Assembly (NCBI GenBank): GCA_964454355.1
Contig: CAYVTA010000017.1
Coordinates: 1 to 25,267, forward strand
Origin: UBA1081 sp964454355
Lineage (GTDB): Bacteria; Bacillota; Clostridia; Oscillospirales; Acutalibacteraceae
DNA: 25,267 nucleotides
Direction: 5' to 3'
Shown: one piece after another, positions 7,378-15,629 of the stretch
Layout of the letters: each line of letters begins with the position of its first letter
Position numbering within the stretch: position 1 is the first letter of the stretch
Program-made: the position numbers and the translations under genes
Notes under the pieces: generated by a model
Told to the model about the DNA's origin: nothing
What the model saw: the letters and a program-made list of their open reading frames with translations, nothing else
Database searches by the model: none

Positions 7378-7872
7378 ATGTTATGTCAAAAATGCGGCAA
7401 AAATGAAGCCACAACACATCTAAAGCGAATTATTAACGGCGAAAAAACAGAAACTCATCTCTGTGCTCACTGTGCAGCGGCGATGGGATACGAAACAGTA
7501 TTCTCAGGTTTTGGCCTTAATCTGGGCGATATATTCGGAGGCTTTTTCGGAGATGTTCCTGTTAGCAAGCTTAGCAACAGAGTCATCCGTTGTGAAAAAT
7601 GCGGATGTTCCTTCGATGATATCGTAAAAAGCGGTATGATTGGATGCTCCGACTGCTACAAGATATTTTTTGATAAGCTCCAGCCCTCACTTAAGAGAAT
7701 CCACGGCAACACCGTTCATCAAGGTAAATTTCCCCAGGGAGCAGGCGAGGATGTAAAAAAAGCTCACAGACTTACGGAGCTTAAAGAACAGCTTAACAAG
7801 GCAATTGATGAACAAAATTTTGAAAAAGCTGCTCAGCTTCGTGATGAAATCAGAGAAACGGAGGAAAAATAA
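7378..7872 (+). CDS. mcsA: McsA, zinc-binding activator of protein arginine kinase
   Basis: A 164-residue protein with four CxxC pairs (C3/C6, C29/C32, C72/C75, C90/C93), able to bind two zinc ions, and a C-terminal UVR motif (about 136-160, DEQNFEKAAQLRDEI) of the kind shared with ClpC and UvrB. In Bacillus McsA activates the arginine kinase McsB. A 71-nt gap separates it from ctsR; GGGAG precedes the ATG. Its stop overlaps the mcsB start by one base (TAATG), and the mcsB ribosome site GGAGG lies inside its last codons, indicating coupled translation and a fixed McsA:McsB ratio. Confidence 0.95.
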   Translation: MLCQKCGKNEATTHLKRIINGEKTETHLCAHCAAAMGYETVFSGFGLNLGDIFGGFFGDVPVSKLSNRVIRCEKCGCSFDDIVKSGMIGCSDCYKIFFDKLQPSLKRIHGNTVHQGKFPQGAGEDVKKAHRLTELKEQLNKAIDEQNFEKAAQLRDEIRETEEK

Positions 7873-8882
7873 TGAACAAGTGGTATGAAAACAAAAGCAA
7901 CACTGATGTTGTTTTAAGTACAAGAATCCGTTTTGCAAGGAATTTGGAAGATTATCCGTTCCCCTGCCGTCTTGATGCTGATGGCAAAGAGTATGTATGC
8001 AAGCTCATAAAAGATGCACTTTCCGATGTTTCAGGAATCAAGCTTGAGTATATCGAGATGTCTTCCCTAACCCAGAAACAGGCTGTAGCTCTTGCAGAGA
8101 GACACCTTATCAGTCCGGAATTTGCAACACCTCAGAAAGGCAGAGCACTTCTTCTTTCTGAAGATGAGGAAGTCAGTATAATGCTCTGCGAAGAAGATCA
8201 TATAAGAATACAGGTCATCAAAAGCGGACTGGATTTAGAAGGAGCTTTCGAGCTTGCAAATAAAATTGATGATTTGCTTGATTCAAAGCTGAGATATGCA
8301 TTTGATGAAAGAATAGGTTATCTTACACAGTGTCCCACAAATGTTGGTACAGGCATGAGAGCTTCGGTAATGCTTCATCTTCCTGCACTTTCAAAATGCA
8401 ATCAGATGTCGAGACTTGCTACCACTGTTTCCAAGTTGGGTCTTACCGTAAGAGGAACTTACGGAGAAAGCACAGGTGCAAAAGGAGACATATTCCAGTT
8501 GAGCAATCAGTTATCTTTAGGTATTTCCGAAAACAGTGCTCTTGAAAATCTTAAAGCTATCACAATGCAAATTGCAACTCAGGAGCGAACAGCCGGAGAA
8601 GAATTTGTAAAAGATGTCAGCGTTTTGGACAGAATCAACCGTTCTTACGGCATACTCTCCACTGCAAGATTGCTGAACACTGATGAAATGCTTGATTTAT
8701 TTTCATGGGTTCGACTTGGTGCGATGTATAAAATCATTGATACAGACATAACAAAGCTCAACGAGCTTACAGAGATTATGCAGGCGGCAACTCTTTCCTG
8801 TGCAAACGGAGAAAATCTTTCAGAAAATGAACGAGATGAAATAAGAGCAAAAACTGTAAGAGAAAAACTGTTTGGACAGTAA
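7872..8882 (+). CDS. mcsB: Protein arginine kinase McsB
   Basis: A 336-residue phosphagen-kinase-fold enzyme that phosphorylates arginine side chains, tagging proteins for ClpCP. Visible signatures are STRIRFARN (16-24, nucleotide binding), CPTNVGTGMRASVMLHLP (154-171) and RGTYGEST (194-201), all conserved in McsB; the N-terminal guanidino-specificity domain of creatine kinases is absent, as expected. It is slightly shorter than the Bacillus protein (about 363). Translation is probably coupled to mcsA. It probably also inactivates or marks CtsR under stress, by analogy with Bacillus. Confidence 0.96.
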   Translation: MNKWYENKSNTDVVLSTRIRFARNLEDYPFPCRLDADGKEYVCKLIKDALSDVSGIKLEYIEMSSLTQKQAVALAERHLISPEFATPQKGRALLLSEDEEVSIMLCEEDHIRIQVIKSGLDLEGAFELANKIDDLLDSKLRYAFDERIGYLTQCPTNVGTGMRASVMLHLPALSKCNQMSRLATTVSKLGLTVRGTYGESTGAKGDIFQLSNQLSLGISENSALENLKAITMQIATQERTAGEEFVKDVSVLDRINRSYGILSTARLLNTDEMLDLFSWVRLGAMYKIIDTDITKLNELTEIMQAATLSCANGENLSENERDEIRAKTVREKLFGQ

Positions 8883-8928
8883 TATAATCGAAATATGTAA
8901 ATTATCAGCAAGAAAGGATTGACAGTCT

Positions 8929-11370
8929 ATGTATAAATTCACAGGTTTTAATGAAAAGGCAAATGTAGCACTTAACAATGCTGTCAATGCCGCAGAAGAT
9001 TTAGGTCACACATACATCGGCAGTGAGCATCTTCTTCTGGGGATTCTCAAGGACAACGGCAGCGTAGCTTCAAGTGTGCTGACCTCAAGAGGTATCACGC
9101 TGCAAAAAGTTGAAGATACCGTCAAAAGCACTGTCGGAATCGGTATGCCCACAGAACTTTCTCCAGAAGATTTCACTCCGAGAAGTAAAAATATAATTGA
9201 AACATCCATGCTTATTGCAAGAACCGCAGGACTTTCCCTTGTCGGTACGGAACATATCCTTCTTGCAATAGTCAGAGAAGCACAAAGCTATGCTACAAAA
9301 ATTATAGCGAAGCTGGGCGTATCCGTTTCCGACATTATAAACGATATCGGAAGAGCTGTTGCCGGTGATTCTCCAAAAGGCTCAAATGCGGGAGGTTCTC
9401 ATGCAAAATCCTCCTATGGAAAAACCGATACACTCGATAAATTCGGCAGAGATCTGACCGCCCTTGCAAAAGAGGGAAAAATCGACCCTGTTATCGGCAG
9501 ACAAAATGAAATTGAACGTGTAACACAGATTCTTTCACGCCGCACAAAAAACAATCCTTGTCTCATCGGTGAGCCGGGTGTGGGCAAAACTGCTATTGCA
9601 GAAGGACTTGCCCTTAAAATTGCTCAGAATGAAGTTCCCGAAATGCTTAAAGACAAGCGAATCGTGTCGCTTGACCTTACAGGTATGGTTGCAGGCACAA
9701 AGTACAGAGGTGATTTTGAAGACAGAATCAAAAACTGCCTCGAGGAAGTCAGAAATTCGGGAAATGTAATTCTTTTCATTGATGAGATTCATACCCTTGT
9801 GGGAGCCGGTTCTGCAGAAGGTGCAACTGATGCGGCAAACATTCTCAAGCCTTCTCTTGCAAGAGGTGATCTGCAGGTTATCGGTGCAACTACAATTGAA
9901 GAATATCGCAAAAATATTGAAAAAGATGCCGCCCTTGAACGCCGTTTTCAGCCTGTAACAGTAGGTGAACCCACCGAAGGTGAAGCAGTTGAAATTCTCA
10001 AGGGGTTAAGGGATAAATATGAAGCTCATCACAAAGTAAAAATTACTGACGACGCAATTCACTCCGCAGTAAAGCTGTCCTCAAGATATATAGGTGACAG
10101 ATTCCTGCCTGACAAAGCCATTGATCTTATTGACGAAGCGGCATCAAGAGTCAGACTCAAAGCATTTACACCACCCGAAGAAATAAAACAGCTTGAAGAC
10201 AGAATAAAAGAACTCGGACAGGAAAAGGCATCAGCAGTTAATTCGCAGGAATTTGAAAGAGCAGCAAAGCTTCGTGACGACGAAAAAGAGCTTGCGAAAA
10301 AGCTTACCGAGGAAAAAGCGAAATGGGAAGAGAAAGCAAGTCATGCTTCCGGAGAAGTGGGAACAAATGAAATCGCTGAAATCGTCGCAAGCTGGACGGG
10401 GATTCCAGTAAGTCAGCTCACCATTGAAGAAAGTCAAAGGCTGCTGAATCTTGAAAACGAGCTACACAGCAGAATTGTGGGACAGCATGAAGCAGTCAGT
10501 GCCGTTGCGAAGGCTATACGCCGCAGTCGAGTCGGTTTAAAAGACCCGAAGCGTCCGATTGGCTCCTTTATTTTCTTAGGCCCCACGGGTGTAGGAAAAA
10601 CGGAGTTGTGTAAGGCTCTTGCACAGGCAATGTTCGGTGATGAAAACGCCATAATCAGACTCGACATGTCAGAATATATGGAAAAACACAACGTCTCAAA
10701 GCTTCTCGGCTCTCCGCCCGGTTATGTGGGATATGAAGAAGGCGGTCAGTTAACAGAGAAGATACGAAGAAAGCCTTATTCCGTCGTACTGTTTGATGAA
10801 ATCGAGAAGGCTCATCCGGATGTATTCAACATGATGCTTCAAATTCTAGATGACGGTATTTTGACTGATTCGCAGGGCAGAAAAGTCAGCTTCAAAAACG
10901 CTGTTATCATAATGACCTCCAATGTGGGTGCAAAGCTTATCACTGATAAACAGTCAGCTCTAGGCTTCTCACCTGAAGGCAAAGCAATGTCAATGGAGAA
11001 AATACGTGATGCGGTAATGGGTGAGCTCAAAAATACCTTCCGACCGGAGTTTCTTAACCGTATTGACGATATTATCGTTTTTTCAAGGCTTGACCGTGAG
11101 GATATTCACGAAATAGCAAGCAAAATGCTTAAAAACGTGAAGCACCGCCTGAGTGAAATGGATATTGATGTAAGTTTTTCTCCCGAAGCTGTTGCAAAAA
11201 TCGCAGAAGTCGGTTTTGATGAAGTCTACGGAGCAAGACCGCTCAGACGAGCAATCAGAGCTAATGTTGAAGACAAACTTTCCGAGCTTTTGCTGGAAGG
11301 AAAAATCAAAGCAGGGGAAAAATATATCTGTAAGATTGAAAACGAAGAATTTATATTTACCCACGAATAA
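8929..11370 (+). CDS. clpC: ClpC, AAA+ unfoldase of the ClpCP protease
   Basis: An 813-residue Hsp100 protein. Residues 1-145 are the double Clp N-domain, which binds adaptors or phospho-arginine in Bacillus. AAA-1 has Walker A GEPGVGKT (214-221) and Walker B ILFIDE (281-286). A middle domain (about 415-475) carries a UVR-like stretch EFERAAKLRDDE (441-452), marking ClpC rather than ClpB. AAA-2 has GPTGVGKT (551-558) and VVLFDE (619-624). The ClpP-docking loop is LGF (678-680); Bacillus ClpC has VGF. AAAGGA lies 10 nt upstream of the ATG, 46 nt after mcsB. It is the last gene of the CtsR-controlled operon. No clpP is in the window. Confidence 0.97.
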   Translation: MYKFTGFNEKANVALNNAVNAAEDLGHTYIGSEHLLLGILKDNGSVASSVLTSRGITLQKVEDTVKSTVGIGMPTELSPEDFTPRSKNIIETSMLIARTAGLSLVGTEHILLAIVREAQSYATKIIAKLGVSVSDIINDIGRAVAGDSPKGSNAGGSHAKSSYGKTDTLDKFGRDLTALAKEGKIDPVIGRQNEIERVTQILSRRTKNNPCLIGEPGVGKTAIAEGLALKIAQNEVPEMLKDKRIVSLDLTGMVAGTKYRGDFEDRIKNCLEEVRNSGNVILFIDEIHTLVGAGSAEGATDAANILKPSLARGDLQVIGATTIEEYRKNIEKDAALERRFQPVTVGEPTEGEAVEILKGLRDKYEAHHKVKITDDAIHSAVKLSSRYIGDRFLPDKAIDLIDEAASRVRLKAFTPPEEIKQLEDRIKELGQEKASAVNSQEFERAAKLRDDEKELAKKLTEEKAKWEEKASHASGEVGTNEIAEIVASWTGIPVSQLTIEESQRLLNLENELHSRIVGQHEAVSAVAKAIRRSRVGLKDPKRPIGSFIFLGPTGVGKTELCKALAQAMFGDENAIIRLDMSEYMEKHNVSKLLGSPPGYVGYEEGGQLTEKIRRKPYSVVLFDEIEKAHPDVFNMMLQILDDGILTDSQGRKVSFKNAVIIMTSNVGAKLITDKQSALGFSPEGKAMSMEKIRDAVMGELKNTFRPEFLNRIDDIIVFSRLDREDIHEIASKMLKNVKHRLSEMDIDVSFSPEAVAKIAEVGFDEVYGARPLRRAIRANVEDKLSELLLEGKIKAGEKYICKIENEEFIFTHE

Positions 11371-11376
11371 CAAAAA

Positions 11377-11407
11377 AGCCATCGGCAACACCGATGGCTG
11401 ATTTTTT
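11377..11407. terminator. Bidirectional terminator between clpC and the surface-protein gene
   Basis: 9-bp stem AGCCATCGG / CCGATGGCT with a CAACA loop. On the + strand it is followed by GA and six T; on the - strand by a run of six T. It serves both convergent genes. Confidence 0.92.
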
Positions 11408-11415
11408 ATTACATT

Positions 11416-14400
11416 TTAGCTCCAGATTTCACTGTCATCACAGCAATAAATCTTACCGAAGATACTGAACATCTTGATGAGCACTCTGTAAAGCTTTGCC
11501 CAGAATGTATCCTGATGGCAGAGACAATCACAGGGATTCTTTTCAAGAGTGGGAATATCACAATCACATACACCGTTAATAACCGTTATATATCCTTCAT
11601 CTGCAATATAACCGGATTTTGAAACTGTTACGGTATAGTAACCTTCGGGAATGATATGAGTGAAATAACCGTTAGCATCCGTTGTGATGGTGATGGTCTC
11701 GCCTGTCTCCTCATTTGTAAGGATAAGTGTAGCATTAGAGAGTGCATTGCCGTCTGAACCTTTAAGAGTTTTGCTTACAAGAGCTTCTCCGCCTGCGTAA
11801 ATTGTTTTTTTGTATTCGCCGAAACAGTGTGAACAGATATAAAGCTCATAGCCGTTCTGTGTGCCGCTGGGCTGAACTGTCATAGAATACACATAATCAT
11901 GACCTATTGCATCGGTGTAATCAGTCTTATATGAGCTGTCACAAGCGGAACATTCATGAAGTGTATAACCTCTTGCTGTACAGGTAGGAGCAACTACGGT
12001 TTCAATACTGTAATCGTGACCGAGAGCATCAACAAAATCAGTTTTATAGGAATAGTTACAAACTGAACAGGTATGCTTTGTGTAACCCTGTGCAGTACAA
12101 GTAGGAGCAACTACAACATCAACATAGTCATGACCGAGAGCAGGAACAACATTGGATTTTGTTGAATGTCCGCAGGTTGTACAGGTCTGTGATGTATAAC
12201 CTTCAGATGTACAGGTGGGAGCAAATACGATAGTAGCGTAGCTATGACCTGTTGAGGGAAGAACTTCCTCGTAAGAATCACCGCAAAGTGAGCAGGTGTA
12301 AACAATTTTTCCGTCTTCTGTACAATTCTGAGGTGTTATTTCATATTTATACTCATGCTCAAGCTGAGGAATTACCTCTGTCGCATCGCAATCATGATGT
12401 TCGCCGTTTTCATCTGTATATCCTGAACAAACCTTAAGTCCCTCACCATCACAGGTAGCTTCTGTATCAACTACCCATGTATGACCGAGAGCAGGAATTG
12501 TCTTACTTGAAAGGTCTTCGTTACAGTTTTCGCAAGTTCCGGATATATAATAACCGTCTTCAGTACAAGTAGGTGCTACATATACTGCATTTTCGTATGA
12601 GTGACCTGTAGCGTTAATTATTTCTGTATATGTATGGCTTGCATCACGCTGACAAACATAAGTTTTATAGCCGTCTTCTTCACAGGTTGCATCCTTTGAA
12701 TCTGTAAGTTCATACTTATGACCTGCTTCAACTGTAATTGTGTAAGAATATCCACAGAAACAAGAATAAATAACTTCAACTGTTTCGTCACAATTGGGAG
12801 TACCCTCTGTTGTGTAGCTGTGACCTTCTCCCAAATTGTACTGAGCAGTAACAGCTGTATCACCTGTGATATTGTCAAACGCAACATCCCAACCTGTAAA
12901 CTTATAATGTCTCATTGTATCGGCATAGTAAACAGGTGCATCGGGAGCTACAGCAGAATTGCCGTATTCGATTTGCTCTGTAATACTTACATCCTTGCCG
13001 TTTGCATCCTTATAATTGAATGTTACATTGTACTTTTCAACACCCCACACAGCAGTTGCTGTTGCTGTTGTTGCTGCACCTGCAAATTCAACCTCATCAC
13101 CGGGCTGATAAACAGTACCGTTAATTTCCCAACCCTCAAAGCCGTGACCTTCTTTTGTGGGCTCTTCTTCGGGAAGAGTTACTGTTGCAACGCCTGTTGT
13201 TTCGGTAAGATTGTAGTTATAGCCTACGCCACCGTCAACGGATGTAACATCAAATGTACCGCCGTTAAGGTCAAGGTTAAGAGTTAACTTCTTAAGATAT
13301 GTTGCATAATAAGCTGTGCTGTTCGTTACACCGTCAATGGTATCACCAAGCATAACACCCTCTGTTGAAGTGGGGTCAGTTGTCCAGCCTGCGAACTCAT
13401 ATATACCGACATTTGTCATTTCGGGAACCTCAGCATTAAGAGCCGTGTTCGCACCATTATAAATTGTGAGAGTTTCGTTGATAACTTTAGTATTACCGCT
13501 TACATCACTAAGATAATTAAAATCAACGGAGATGTCTTTTTTGTAATGTGCATAGAGCGTATCGCCAAATGTAACCGTTACGCTGTCAAGTGAAGCCGTC
13601 GTAGGATCTGCATCAGGATCTGTTGTCCAACCTGCAAGCACATAGCCGTCTGACATTACAGCGTTAAAGTAGTTAAGTAAAGCAGAACCGACAGTTACTT
13701 CTGTCTTGGAGCCGAATCTGATATTGTATTCCTTTACTGTCTCGCTATCAATAAACATACCGCCGTTTGTTCCTGCATCGAACTTAATTGTAACCATAAG
13801 AGCGTTCATCTTAGTTCTCAGAGTGTTAAGAGCAGAATCTATTATGCCCTGAGCTGCACCGGGAGTACCGAGAACCTGAGCTGCATTACGAAGAGCCTCG
13901 TGGAATTCTTCAATAACGTTTACAGTAGCACCGCTCCATGAGTTCTTTGTGTAATTTGTTTCATCAAGACCTGTTGCCTGAATAACAGCCGCACGAAGGT
14001 CTGACTTATCTGTTGTTGAAAGAACTACGGATACATATGCGTTTGCATAGTTGAGAGTTGAAAGATATGTACATGCAACCTGGCTGGCAATATGAAGATA
14101 TTTGCCGTTGATTTCAGAAACAGAGTAATCGGGGTTTATAGACACGATTCTGCCTGTTGAACCGCCTCGATCTGTATCATATATTTTTGTCCATCCGCTG
14201 GGCTCGGCATCTTCATCAGTACCGATTGTTTCATTACCTTTACCTAATGTATACCATACCTTAGCTTCATCGCTGGAATCCTTAGGGTTACTGCCAAGAC
14301 GAAGAATATCCATACCGATTCTGAAGTTAGGAACCTGATTGGTGTTCGTATATCTTGAGGCATCAATTGAAAGATAACCTGTATAACCGATAGATCTTGA

Positions 14401-15279
14401 ATACTGGTCATCACCGACAGCAACAGCGTGTACATAGGTTGCACCCGACTCTGTAACATAGTCATTTGCTGATTTTGATGAACCTACACCGAACGTACTT
14501 GTCCACAGAGGATCGTATGTAAAGTAACCGTCAGCAGTTGTACCATCGTCACCGACACGGTCGGAACCAAGAGTTGAGCTTCTTGAACCAACACCTGTAA
14601 CACCTGTGATCCATGAAGAAATTTCGTTGTTATTATTTGATGTTCTTCTTGATTCAGCAACAGCACCAACCGAACGCATAGGTGCGTAAAGAGTGGTGTA
14701 TGCATAGTAAGTTGTACCTGTTGTATCATCATCACCGTAATAAAGGGTGACTTTCCACTCAACAACTACCGCTTCACCGTGTGTAAGACCGGCACCGTTT
14801 ATATAGAGCTGGAGAGCATCATAACGCACATATCCTGTTGTGCCGCTCAGAGCAGTATTTTCCCATCTCTGATTTTCATAAGTAGACGTTGAAGCATTTA
14901 CTGTTGAACCGATAATAGGATCACCGATACCACTGCCGGCTACAGCATCAGCAGTAAACGAAAATGCAGTAGAACCGGGAGCATAGATGCTGATATAACC
15001 TGAAGTACTTTCTTTTGCTGCTTCAAGGGTGACTGCACCGCTTGAAGAAACAATATTATTAACATAATACTGACCTGCAACAGATTCTGTATCACCCGGT
15101 CGCATATAAATTGTTTCGGGAACACAGATAATTACATCATCTGTTGTGTCGTAACTGTCAGCACCGGTCTGACTGCCGACCGTAACGGTCTGTGCAAAAG
15201 CAACCATACCAACTGACATTACAGAAAAGAGCATAATCACTGCTAATAACATAGCAAGCAATTTCTTTGCTGATTTCAT
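11416..15279 (-). CDS. Large secreted repeat protein (InlB-type repeats, Cys repeats, Cys-rich tail)
   Basis: A 1287-residue exported protein. The start is ATG 15279 with GGAG 8 nt upstream; the signal peptide begins MKSAKKLLAM with likely cleavage after AFA (about 29). Residues about 30-495 are a beta-rich, Ser/Thr/Tyr/Gly-rich region I do not recognise. About 496-817 hold four InlB/Listeria-Bacteroides-type repeats (motifs LAGWTTDP, FAGWTTDP, FEGWEING, FTGWDV). About 818-1160 hold nine units of 36-43 residues starting GHxY, with a C...CxxC pattern. About 1165-1235 resemble a carboxypeptidase-regulatory-like beta-sandwich (NALSNATLIL...ITTDANGYF). The end is Cys-rich: CDC (1238-1240), CDCLCH (1250-1255), an amphipathic FWAKLYRVLIKMFSIFGK stretch and CC (1279-1280). 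No LPXTG or SLH anchor is seen. Probably a cell-surface adhesin or structural protein; the role is inferred. Confidence 0.88.
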   Translation of the reverse strand: MKSAKKLLAMLLAVIMLFSVMSVGMVAFAQTVTVGSQTGADSYDTTDDVIICVPETIYMRPGDTESVAGQYYVNNIVSSSGAVTLEAAKESTSGYISIYAPGSTAFSFTADAVAGSGIGDPIIGSTVNASTSTYENQRWENTALSGTTGYVRYDALQLYINGAGLTHGEAVVVEWKVTLYYGDDDTTGTTYYAYTTLYAPMRSVGAVAESRRTSNNNNEISSWITGVTGVGSRSSTLGSDRVGDDGTTADGYFTYDPLWTSTFGVGSSKSANDYVTESGATYVHAVAVGDDQYSRSIGYTGYLSIDASRYTNTNQVPNFRIGMDILRLGSNPKDSSDEAKVWYTLGKGNETIGTDEDAEPSGWTKIYDTDRGGSTGRIVSINPDYSVSEINGKYLHIASQVACTYLSTLNYANAYVSVVLSTTDKSDLRAAVIQATGLDETNYTKNSWSGATVNVIEEFHEALRNAAQVLGTPGAAQGIIDSALNTLRTKMNALMVTIKFDAGTNGGMFIDSETVKEYNIRFGSKTEVTVGSALLNYFNAVMSDGYVLAGWTTDPDADPTTASLDSVTVTFGDTLYAHYKKDISVDFNYLSDVSGNTKVINETLTIYNGANTALNAEVPEMTNVGIYEFAGWTTDPTSTEGVMLGDTIDGVTNSTAYYATYLKKLTLNLDLNGGTFDVTSVDGGVGYNYNLTETTGVATVTLPEEEPTKEGHGFEGWEINGTVYQPGDEVEFAGAATTATATAVWGVEKYNVTFNYKDANGKDVSITEQIEYGNSAVAPDAPVYYADTMRHYKFTGWDVAFDNITGDTAVTAQYNLGEGHSYTTEGTPNCDETVEVIYSCFCGYSYTITVEAGHKYELTDSKDATCEEDGYKTYVCQRDASHTYTEIINATGHSYENAVYVAPTCTEDGYYISGTCENCNEDLSSKTIPALGHTWVVDTEATCDGEGLKVCSGYTDENGEHHDCDATEVIPQLEHEYKYEITPQNCTEDGKIVYTCSLCGDSYEEVLPSTGHSYATIVFAPTCTSEGYTSQTCTTCGHSTKSNVVPALGHDYVDVVVAPTCTAQGYTKHTCSVCNYSYKTDFVDALGHDYSIETVVAPTCTARGYTLHECSACDSSYKTDYTDAIGHDYVYSMTVQPSGTQNGYELYICSHCFGEYKKTIYAGGEALVSKTLKGSDGNALSNATLILTNEETGETITITTDANGYFTHIIPEGYYTVTVSKSGYIADEGYITVINGVCDCDIPTLEKNPCDCLCHQDTFWAKLYRVLIKMFSIFGKIYCCDDSEIWS
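11795..12830 (-). repeat. Nine tandem cysteine-bearing protein repeats
   Basis: Within the 1287-aa protein, units begin GHSY, GHKY, GHSY, GHTW, HEYK, GHSY, GHDY, GHDY and GHDY. Each typically contains APTCT..GY, CxxC and an ALGH end. The three units before the last are the most alike, which suggests recent duplication. The first unit shows C/CxC spacing, the second CQRD instead of CxxC, and the last has lost its first Cys (PSGT). DNA identity is only partial. Confidence 0.85.
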
Positions 15280-15352
15280 AAAATCATCTCCATTTTTACC
15301 AATTTTTGTCAAAGCCTTGAGACTTTTAATGTATATATGGATACACATATAA

Positions 15353-15381
15353 ATTGTATCATCAAACAACAAATATTTCAA
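15353..15381 (-). promoter_or_regulatory. Promoter of the large surface-protein gene
   Basis: On the - strand, TTGAAA (15376-15381), 17-nt spacer, TACAAT (15353-15358) preceded by TGA (extended -10). It gives a leader of about 65 nt. Upstream to 15570 I see only AT-rich sequence and a palindrome. Confidence 0.7.
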
Positions 15382-15506
15382 GGTTATTTTAGAAAAATTT
15401 TCTCTTAAAAATAATTTTTTACATACATTCAGAGAAAACAGTCTGAACTTGACAAAAATGGGATGTAAAAAAAGTATAGACCGAAAAAAACGGCACACAT
15501 AAAGAG

Positions 15507-15533
15507 CTTTAATTTTTAATTAAAAAATTAAAG
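15507..15533. repeat. AT-rich palindrome upstream of surface-protein promoter
   Basis: 11-bp perfect inverted repeat CTTTAATTTTT / AAAAATTAAAG with a 5-nt centre. It lacks a proper T tail on the - strand, so it is not an obvious terminator. It could be a protein-binding or bendable site; function unknown. Confidence 0.6.
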
Positions 15534-15570
15534 TTGGAGTGAAAAGATGTTTTTTACTATCCCATTGAAA

Positions 15571-15599
15571 AAGGAGCTGTATTTTTTTTACAGCTCCTT
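15571..15599 (-). terminator. Terminator after MFS carrier gene
   Basis: 11-bp stem AAGGAGCTGTA / TACAGCTCCTT with a 7-nt homopolymer loop. On the - strand the stem runs directly into a short T run, 30 nt after the MFS stop. It separates that gene from the surface-protein gene. Confidence 0.88.
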
Positions 15600-15629
15600 A
15601 TTATTTACAGAAAAAGCTTCTGTTGACTG

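Noticed and set aside
12718..13287. 189-codon Cys-rich frame on the + strand
   Set aside because: It is antisense to the repeat region of the surface protein; the run of Cys arises from Ala/Thr/Val-rich codons on the other strand.
15280..15498. 73-codon N-terminal extension of the surface protein
   Set aside because: The ATG at 15279 has a good ribosome site and is followed by a perfect signal peptide; the extension spans the predicted promoter.
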